Of a stretch of 64,000 nt of DNA, positions 55,487 through 64,000 are shown piece by piece (position 1 is the first letter of the stretch; each line of letters starts with the position of its first letter). Position numbers and translations under genes: made by a program. The DNA comes from Apteryx mantelli (taxonomy: Eukaryota; Chordata; Aves; Apterygiformes; Apterygidae). The notes beneath the pieces were generated by a model. That model saw only the letters and a program-made list of their open reading frames with translations, searched no databases and was not told the DNA's origin. Where the stretch lies: positions 620,001 through 684,000 of the forward strand of contig NC_090012.1 of assembly GCF_036417845.1 (NCBI RefSeq). Reading direction: 5' to 3'.

Positions 55487-58400
55487 ATGTCCTGGGCGCT
55501 GGCGGCGCTGCTGGCGGCGCTGCTGGCGGGGGCCCGGGCGGGCTGCGCCTGGCGGGCGGCCCTGGCCCCCGGCGTCCCCGACGGCGCCGCCGGCCGCCGC
55601 CACGTCTTCACCCGGCAGCACCCCGAGGCCTCCGTGGCCGCCGTCTTCGAGGCGCTCACCGACACGGCCATCGACGTGGCCGCCGACAACGCGGTGCGCG
55701 TCCCCCTGCCCGGCCGTGCGTCCCGTTGTCCGTCCCCCCCCATTGCCGACTCACCGCTTTTCCCCCCGCTGTTTTTTCCAGCACTACTTCGGCTTCCCCT
55801 ATTACCTGGAGATCAGGCTGGGCTGCACCGCGCAGGTAGGGGGCCACCGGGGTGGTGCGGGGGGGGGGGGGGGGGGGACATGCCGGTGACGCCGCGGTGG
55901 CCGTCACCGTGCCCTCCCGGCGGCAGGAGCCCGAGCGCGCCACGCGGCGGGCCCACCTGCTGGGGCTGCACCCCGTCGTCACCGTCGCCTTCGAGGAGCC
56001 CGTGCACGCCGTGCGCCAGAAGCCCGAGCGGCTGCAGATCGAGATGCGGGCGGCGCCGTACCGCGACCCCGGTGAGCACTGCCACCGCCGCCACCGCTGC
56101 CCGGGCGTGGGGGGGACGCTGCCGCTGGTCACCCAACGCCCCGGTTCCCCAAGGGACACCGGCCCGGGGTTGGCCCCAGCTCAGCCCGAGGCCAGGGGTG
56201 TGCTGGGGGGCAGAGGGCTGCGGCGAGGGGCAGGGATGGGGGGCAGGAAGGGCTGGGGTTGGGGGGCAGGAAGGGTCGGGGGCCAGGAGGGGTCAGGAAT
56301 GGGGGTCAGGAAGGGCCAGGGATGGGGAGCAGGAAGGAGTAAGGATGGGGGGCGGGAAGGAGCAGGGATGGGGGGCAGGAAGGAGCAGGGCTGGGGGGCA
56401 GGAAGGGCTGGGGGGCAGGAGGGGTCAGGAATGGGGGGCAGGAAGGGCCAGGGATGGGGAGCAGGAAGGAGCAGGGATGGGGAGCAGGAAGGAGTAAGGA
56501 TGGGGGGCAGGAAGGAGCAGGGATGGGGGGCAGGAAGGAGCAGGGATGGGGGGCAGGAAGGAGCATCCATTTGGGATTAGGCACCTGGGCAGGATCGGGG
56601 GGTCGGCAGGCATCCCGGCGGGCTCGGGGGGCACCGGGGTCAGGAATGGGACTCAGCAGGCATCCCGGCGGGCTCGGGGGGCCACCGGGGCGCCCGTCCC
56701 CCATCCCGTGCCGGCGTCCCCGTGCCCGGCAGGGCGCTGCGGCGACGAGGAGCTCTGCCGCCTGCGCTGGTACACCCCCATGCCCATGGTGAACGGCAGC
56801 GTGGTCGCGGACGTCCGGGTGCGGAGCAGCATGCCGGGCTTCAGCATCGAGCAGCAGAGGTGAGCGGTGCCGGCGTCGGGGTCGGTGCCAGGACCCATCC
56901 CCGCGCCGCCCTGCTCTCTCCGGGCGCTTTCAAGGACGATTTTTTCCTTTCCGCTGCCAGGTTTTCCTTCAACGTCAATGGCTACATGAAGGAGACGGAG
57001 AAGGGGCTGCAGTGCACCGTGGGGCACCCGGTAACGCGCGGCGAGGGCTCGGGGGGAACGAGGGCCGCGCTCCCAGCCCGAATCCCGGCCGAGCCGGGGC
57101 GCTCGGCGGCTTCGGCTCCCGAGGGAGATCGAGGCTCGCGGGTTTGGCGTCGGCCGCTTCCTCGTCGCTTGCCGGGCGCTGGGATACCCCGCTGCCGGGC
57201 AGGCCGAGCCAGGCTCGCGGAGGAGCCGAGGTGGGAAGAATAAGCAGGGACGGATTTGCCCCCCCGCCCCCGTTTTCCGCCCCGAGTCTCTTGCCCTCCC
57301 TGTAGATCACGAAGCTGAAGAAGCTGATGGATGTGGACAGCCCCTCGCGGCCCCTGTGGGCGACCGTGGACAAAGCCCCGGTCCTGATCCTCGGCGGTTT
57401 CTCCAAAAACAAGGTCATCTTGCTTTCCGATTCGGACTTCGAGGACTTCGTTGCTGTGGAGGTAGGGAGGAGAGCGGGACCCGGAGTGGCAGCACATGGC
57501 CCCGGGCCGCCGAGAGCCGGGTTCATCCAGGCTCCGCTCCCCGCGCCCGCGCGCAGGTGGACATCGACAGCTGCTGGATCGGGTCCCTCACCTGCCCCTG
57601 GACCAAGTTCTCCTCCACCGTTCTGGACGCCATCGCCACCGAGAGCACCCTCTTCATCCGCCAGAACCAGCTGGTCTACTACTTCACCGGGAATTACTCC
57701 GTCCTGCACATGGCCACGCAGGGATCGAGTAAGAAAACCGGCGACGGCGAAGGGAGAGGAGGAGGGGGGGGGTCCCGGCCCGCACTGCAGCGCCCAGCGA
57801 CCCTCCCGCTCCCCCCGCCAGCCCTCTGGACCCGCGTGCTCAACCGCGTCTGCGTGGGTAAGCTGAACCCCGTGCCCTTCTCCCACAACGGCTCCGAGTA
57901 CGTGATCGCCATAGGCAGGGGCCAGCAGAAAGCGGAGTTCTTCCTCGGCACCGTTCGAGGTAGGACGCGGGGCTGGGGCGCTCCCCACGGGCGAGGGTCC
58001 CCCCCCGGCTGTCGTACACGCGCGTCCTTGTCTGTCATCCAACAGACGGAGTGGTTTACTTCTCCGACTCGATCAGGACTGAAAAGAAGACGGTGTGCGA
58101 GTACTTTGAGTGTAAGTGCCCGCGGGCGCTGGGGTCCCTACGTGCCCGTCGGGAGCTCCGGGCCAGTCTCCCATGGAGGAAATTGGGGTCCTGGAGTCAT
58201 CTGGGGCGGATCTGCAGCGGGGACAAACGGGAACGGCTTCGCTGTGGTCACCGGGACAGACCCCACGTGGGGTAAACGGGCCATGGGCACCGCATCCCGG
58301 ACCTCCGCGGCCAGGGACGAGGACTCGTTCCATCAAACGCCCTGGGCCTGTCCGCTCTTCAGGGACGTCTCGCGGCTGCCACCCTGGGGACCAGCCGGGC

Positions 58401-61400
58401 TGGAGCAAGCTGTTCCTTCCTCTCCAGTTTCGGCATCCTGCAAGATCCAGTGGGCAGTCTACATCCCCGAGGAGAACAAAACCCTTCTGCTGGTGCAGCA
58501 GGAGAAAGACAACGCTACCTCTTACCACGTTGTTGCGTGCAAGCACGGTGGGCCGCTCGGGGCTGGGCGGCCAGGGCTCCGGGACCAACGCCAGGAGCTT
58601 TGCCCTAACTCCTCGTCCCTGTTGTGTGTTTGAGCGCAGAAAACCTGCATTTCTCCATCGTGTACAACGTACCCTACTTCCGGCCCAAAGGTGAGTGGCG
58701 TTGAGGGGTGACCGGAGCCTCCCGAGAAACCCCAGACAGAGCAGAGCTTCCCCATCCCTGCAAAGGTGCTGGTGGAGGGGCTTCTACCTCGTCTGGGGCT
58801 GTTTGGTCCGGCCGTCTGCCCGAGGGATGTCGCGGAGCCCTCGCCAGCAGCGCAGGGACCTGCTCCCGGCACGGCGTGGCTGAGCCGCGGCCCCTCCTGA
58901 GCCCGCCGCCTCGCTCCCTCCCTCCGCAGCCACGGAGAAGTCATTCGTGATGCTGATGGGCTTCGAGGAGTACAGCGACGCTCCCATGGTCCTGCGAGGC
59001 TTGTCCTACAACCCCTTCAGCACCGTCTTCTACATCTGGGGCAACGCCATACTGCAGAGGTAGGGCCGGCTGCGGCCCCACGTCTAGCTTCCCCCGTCGC
59101 CCTCCTCCTGCGCCCCTGGGGACAAAACCCCCGGGTTTGGGGCGGCTGGGCCGCGACGACCACCGAGCCGGGTATCGTGGTGGGGCAGCGGAGCCCAACC
59201 CTTTCCCTCCGTTTCCTTGCAGCTACGACATTAAAAACTACGTTTTCCTCTCCGAATTCCCCGGCGAGTCTGTCATCAAATACTTCATTCAGTCGTACAG
59301 GGGGGAGATTGTGTGCGTGACCGAGGCGGAAGAGGTATGCGGTGCGGGAGCTGCCGGGGCTCCCGTCCTTCCCCCCGCTGTCCCCAAGGCTGGGACGCAG
59401 AGGCCCCCCCCAGCCCATCCCTGCTCCCTCCATGCTCTCCCCAGGTCTGGTTCTTCATGGAGGGCAGCTCGGCCATCCAGAAGCTCTACCCCAGCAGAGC
59501 CTGGAGCATGTACGCCAACATCCAGCTCGTCAAGGGCTCCCACGACTACGGCGTCAACGAGTCCTCCCTGAGCTTCTTCTACAACCGGGAAGGGCTGCAG
59601 CAGGTAGGCGCCGGGAGTGGGGAAAGCAGCTTGGGAGCAGGGCTGACCCCGAAGGTGGCCCTAACCCACCCGGGGGGATGCGGCCAAGCCCCGCGGCCGG
59701 ACGTCCTGAGATAACGCTGGGCTCGAGCGGAGCTGTTTCCCGGGCGCCTGCTCTGCCTCGCCGCTCTCCTTTCAGCTCGTTTACGTACGCGACGGGAGCG
59801 GGAGGATCGTCAGGAGGAAGTTTCCCCTCACCTACATCCTCTCGCACCGCTGCCTCTACTCCCACCGCTATTCCTCCAGCAGCAGCAGCCCGTGAGTGGC
59901 GGAGGAGTGCGGAGGGGTTCAGCGGAGCGCGGGCTCGGGCTGTGCTGCTGGGCGGTAGCTCCCGCCTCCGGGAATAGGGAGCATCTTTCCCTCTTGGGGA
60001 AACTGAGGCAGTGGAGCGGGGGGGGGGGGGGAAGCGACTGCCCCGTAGTCCCCCAGCGCCGGACGGGAGCGATCCCAGCCTTTCTGCGAGGCCACGGCAC
60101 CGGGGAGGCTGCGGCGGCCTCCGTCGCTCTCGGCGGGCCCGAGCGCCGCTTTCCCTCTCCGACGCGGCGCGCCTCCCGCTCTCCCCAGCGAGCTCGGGTT
60201 CATCGGCTTCACCAACCTCTGCCCCTTCACCGTCATGAAGTTCAGGGACCTGCCCAAGCCGCAGCGCTTCAGCCGCCTGGAGCACTACCGCGCCGAGCCG
60301 CCGGTCGTCACGGACGAAACGGGCTTCCACAACAACAAGTCTCTGGCTGTGTATCAGGGCCTCGTTTTCCACCTCCTCTGGCTTCACTCCGACTACAACC
60401 GGGTGAGACCCCGGCCCGGGGCTGGCAGCAAAGCCAGGGAGCAGCGCAGCCAGGGCCGGCGGAGTCCCTGGGGCCAGCGGGCGTCGCGACACCCCCGTGC
60501 ACCGCCGCGATCCCGAGCCTCCGAGTCCAAGCCCCTGAGAGGGAAAACGAGGCGCCCAATGCCCCCCTCCCTGCTCTCCAGATGCTGTGCTGCCTCCCAG
60601 CCCAGAAACAGCTGCATTTCGGGCCTCATTTAACACAGATTCAGCACTTACTGGCTCTGGGAGGAATCGTGGGGGATTTGTTCGGGCATTGGGGATGCAG
60701 ATGCCTGGAGGAGGAGGAGGAGGAGGAGGAGGAGGAAGAGCCAGGCTCGCAGCTTGCCGTCCTCCTGCTGTTTTTCAGCCTTACGCTGACCCTGTCCATG
60801 ACCCAACGTGGCGCTGGTGGAAAAACAGAAAGCAAGATGCCGTGAGTCGCGGAAAGGAGCCCCACGAGCCTCAACTCAGCCGCGGGGGAAAACCGGCCCC
60901 CAGGAGGGTTTCATTCCCTGCCGGCGCTTTGGTAACGGGGAGCGCTTTCCTTCCCGCAGGATTACTACCTCTACCTGGCCAGCACGGGCAGCTCCCCGGG
61001 AGGCCTGTACATCAACATGGAGCACTACGTGAAGATTTACGACCTGCGCTCCAACAACGAGCTGCCTGAGCAGATCTACCTGGACAAGGGCGACACGTAC
61101 AGCTTCTCCGTGACCCTCAGCATCCGCTCCACCGTGGAGAACGGTAAGGGGAAGCCTCTCGGCCTGTCTCCGAGGGCCTAGCCAAGACGTGGCGGGGGAC
61201 ACGAGCCAAAAAAAGCCGCCGTCACAGCTGCTCTGCTGCGAGAACGGGGCCCGAAGAGCCAGGAACACGGGCCTTGCTCTTCTCCGCGGTATCTCGCGGG
61301 GAGCCTGCGGGTGCGTGGGGCGAGCGCCCCAGCCCTGGGCAGGTCCCGTCACCCCGGGCGCGGGAAGGGGCGCGAGGTCTGGCCGAGAGCTGCAGGCTCG

Positions 61401-63912
61401 TCCCCGCCGCGGGGTGCTGCCGTCTCGCCAGGCGGCTCGCTTGCTTGCTTTGCAGCGTGGGAGAAGAACTTCCTCGGACGCCTGAAGCTCACGGTGGTCC
61501 TCTCGCACCCCTTCAACCTGGTCTTCTTCCTCCAGAGGCAGAACCTGGTGAACCGGGCCTCGGTGCTCTATAAGGTACGCCTGGGCGCGGAGAGGCAGGG
61601 AGGGCGCCACGTACCGGCACGCTCCGTACGGAGAACGGACATCCCTGCTGATCCGTTTCCCTGTGGTGCATCCCGCTGTTGCGAGCGAGACGAGCGAAGT
61701 TGCCTGTCAGCAAAAAGCCAAGCAGCTTCTCTGGGCCTAAGGGAGGTTCTTCCTCCTCCTGCTCTTCCTCCTCCACGTTCCCACCCAATAAACTCTGCAG
61801 GTGAGCATCCAGGACACGGCACAGTACCCGCAGCAAGAGCTCAGCGGGAAGAACCTGCTGAAGAGCTCCATGGTGCTAAAGGTAGGAGAGGCGGCTGGCG
61901 GAGCCCGGCTCGGCGCGCGGATAGCCAGGGCGAAGCTCGGCTCCGGGCCCGTGCGGTTCCCCGCGCTGCAGACACGAGCCTCGCGGGGCTGGGGATGGCT
62001 CCACGGCATGTCGGTCGGCTCCTCACGTCGGTTCCTCTCGGATTTCGCCGTTCCCAGGTGGTAAACTCAGCGACAAACTGCTATCGGTACTCGGAGTCGG
62101 GGCCGGCCCTGCAGGTAACCGTGCTGCGGTCCCCGCCACGAGGGCGCCGGGGGTTCGTCTCGCGTCCCGAGGGAACGGACCGGCCCCGGGCGGGGGGAAG
62201 CTCCAGCGCTGCCGTCTCCCCGCGCCTCGCAGGGCTACAGGATGGTGCCCGTGTACGTCGGCTGCCCGCCGGGCATGCGCATGGCTTTCGACATCACCAA
62301 CACCATCAAATACACCACCGGCATGAACAAGCGCTACTTCAACTGCCTGAGCCAGAACCCCGAGATGCCTTGCTTCTTCTTCGAGGACGGTAGGGCCCGA
62401 GGGGGGGGGGGGGGGTGTCACAGGCTGTGCCGGGGACCGGCCCGTCGCTCCGTCCCGCGTCCCCGAGCGGCTGGACGGGGCGTCGGGGCCCTCCGCGCCG
62501 GGGCAGGGTCCTCTGATCCTCCCCCTGCCTTCTTCCTGCAGTGTTTTACCCTCTCTTCCTGATCCAGGACATGGTGACAGGGGCCTCGGGGTCCTTCTCG
62601 GGACGGTGAGAGCGGAGCACGGGCGGTCGGGGTGGGGGCGGATGGGGACATCGCTTCGCCGCGGGGTGTCAGACCCTCACCGAGGCCGTTTCTGCCTGCC
62701 CAGGTACACGCTGAAGGTCATCGGCGGCGCCTCGGACTCGGAGGGCGCCGTCGTACGCTACAAACCTGAGGACGTCTGGAAGTACAACGTAGACAACGCC
62801 AGGTAACCCGAGGCTGCCCGGAGCCAGCCCCGCGTGCCAGGCCGGCGCTTCTCCGCCATCCCGGGATGCCTGCCGGCCGGCCGTCAGGGTAGCCGGATGC
62901 AGGGATGTCCGAGCAGAGCGCTCTGGGGCCCGCGACGCCTCTCCTCGCCGGCCTGGGCCTCCAGCCCGTTCCTCGCTGCAGCTGAGGACGACGGCACCCG
63001 GTTTGATAGCGACTGCGACGAAAAAAGGGAGCCCGCCAGCACCCTCCAAACCCTGGTCGCTCTCTCCGCAGCACGGAATCGAGCCTGATATGGCAGAAAG
63101 CCGACGGAGAGGTGTCCGAGACGGATCCCCAGGGATACCCCATCCACTCCAGCACAAACAACGGCATCAAGTAAGCGCCGGGATGAGCTGGGGGCGGTTT
63201 GGGAGCCTGCCCTCAGCCTCCCCGCTGGGGACGGGGCGGCAAGCTGCGCCTCCGGGGCCGCGCGGCGGGGATCCGGCCCCGAACCCTTCGGAAACGCGTG
63301 GCAGAGGGGAGCCGCGCGCTCATCCCCCCCCCCCCCCGGCGATGCCGAGCCTGCGGCGCCCCGCAGGTGGCTGTGCCGGAGGAACTCGCCGTGCCACGAC
63401 GTCGCGCCCGTGGGGCTGACGGCCCCCAGCTACTTCTTCCTGGTGGTGGTGTCCAACAGGCGAGTTGTCGTTGTTGTTGTCCCGGGGTGCGGGATCGGTG
63501 TGGGGGGGGACTGAGGAGGGGGTCAGCACCCTGGTCCTGAGCCCCCCCCCTTTGCCCGCTCCCCGGCAGAGACGTGGACACGTCCACCTACTGCGACTAC
63601 AACCTGGAGTTCGTCGTCCACGTGCACGGGCTGCAGCTCAGCTCCGCCAGGAAGCTGTATTTCATGAAGGTAAGAGCGCGAGGGAGGCGTCCGCGGCCCC
63701 CCGCCCCGAGCCGGCGGGCGCCTCGAGCACCCTCCTCCGGCCCGCGGCCGTCCTGCCGAGCCCCCGAAAAGCGGCTCTTCCCCAGGTGACCTTGAGCACG
63801 CTGACGGGCCTCGTCACCGTCTACTTCCTCTACTGCCGGGCGGGGAGGAAGATCGTGGCGTCCTTCTTCAACGTGGTGCACAGGCTGGAGGAGGCGTCCG
63901 CCCCGCCGGCGG
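55487..63912 (+). CDS. CATSPERG: CatSper channel auxiliary subunit gamma (partial, 3' end outside)
   Basis: Sperm-flagellum auxiliary subunit of the CatSper Ca2+ channel, with a large ectodomain and a single membrane span. Exons: 55487-55693, 55782-55835, 55927-56071, 56733-56859, 56961-57030, 57306-57461, 57557-57728, 57822-57959, 58046-58111, 58428-58547, 58640-58690, 58930-59059, 59223-59334, 59445-59603, 59776-59891, 60189-60402, 60960-61143, 61456-61574, 61801-61881, 62058-62114, 62233-62389, 62542-62605, 62704-62802, 63072-63170, 63367-63459, 63570-63669, 63786-63912. Start [20 protein letters not shown] is a signal peptide. Typical stretches: [75 protein letters not shown]. The membrane span is in exon 27 ([15 protein letters not shown], then RAGRK). 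All phases agree and no frame break was seen. Intron 25 uses a GC donor. Confidence 0.95.
56200..56575. repeat. GGGGGGCAGGAAGGAGCAGG minisatellite, CATSPERG intron 3
   Basis: Purine-rich units of about 24-26 bases, GGGCAGGAAGGAGCAGGGAT. It is the only sizeable array in CATSPERG. Confidence 0.9.
60703..60740. repeat. (AGG)n microsatellite, CATSPERG intron 16
   Basis: About eleven GGA/AGG triplets in a row within otherwise unique intron. Confidence 0.9.
63460..63569 (+). other. CATSPERG: GC-AG intron of CATSPERG
   Basis: The exon ends CCAACAG and the intron begins GCGAGT; the acceptor is CCCGGCAG before AGACGTGG. Only this border gives the expected phase (SNR then DVDTSTYC). GC donors are a rare but known class handled by the major spliceosome. 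Confidence 0.75.
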
Positions 63913-64000
63913 GTGAGCGACGCCGCCGGGGCCGGTTTCGGCAGGAGGGACGGGCAAATCGCTCGCCCGGCGAGGTCCCGGCCCCACGCGCCTCTGCTCT

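Overview
The window is vertebrate nuclear DNA, most likely from a bird, and probably a small, very GC-rich microchromosome. The evidence is a conserved run of seven tetrapod genes with short exons, introns filled almost entirely by G/C-rich minisatellites, many homopolymer G or C tracts, and no recognisable interspersed repeat (no LINE, SINE or LTR element was seen). As I recall the human map, gene order and orientation match human 19q13.2: RYR1, RASGRP4, FAM98C, SPRED3, GGN, PSMD8, CATSPERG. A reptile cannot be excluded from sequence alone.

Layout. About 0.7-21.1 kb (minus): the first 20 coding exons of RYR1, including a 21-base microexon like one in RYR2; the gene runs off the left edge. 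21.1-23.2 kb: head-to-head promoter interval with RASGRP4. 23.2-34.6 kb (plus): RASGRP4, with an AT-AC U12-type intron, no visible EF-hand or C1 exons, and a stop codon inside its poly(A) signal. 34.7-38.2 kb (minus): FAM98C, whose N-terminal exons were not found. 38.5-45.1 kb (minus): SPRED3 with a long, repeat-filled 3' part. 47.9-50.4 kb (plus): GGN, carrying an 11-residue tandem repeat. 50.7-54.8 kb (minus): PSMD8. 55.5 kb to the right edge (plus): 27 exons of CATSPERG; the 3' end lies outside.

The genes do not form one pathway. RYR1 is the muscle Ca2+ release channel; RASGRP4 activates and SPRED3 restrains Ras; PSMD8 is a proteasome lid subunit; GGN and CATSPERG are germ-line/sperm genes. 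PSMD8 and CATSPERG share a 650-bp divergent promoter packed with about ten CRE-like sites, which fits cAMP/CREM-type control in testis.

Sequence quality is uneven. RYR1 and CATSPERG read cleanly through every exon junction. PSMD8 lacks one base in each of five exons, and GGN, SPRED3, FAM98C and RASGRP4 have one to four single-base frame breaks, mostly in short homopolymers. Local consensus errors are the simplest explanation, but the clustering deserves checking. All family and synteny comparisons here are from memory of the human proteins, not from a search.
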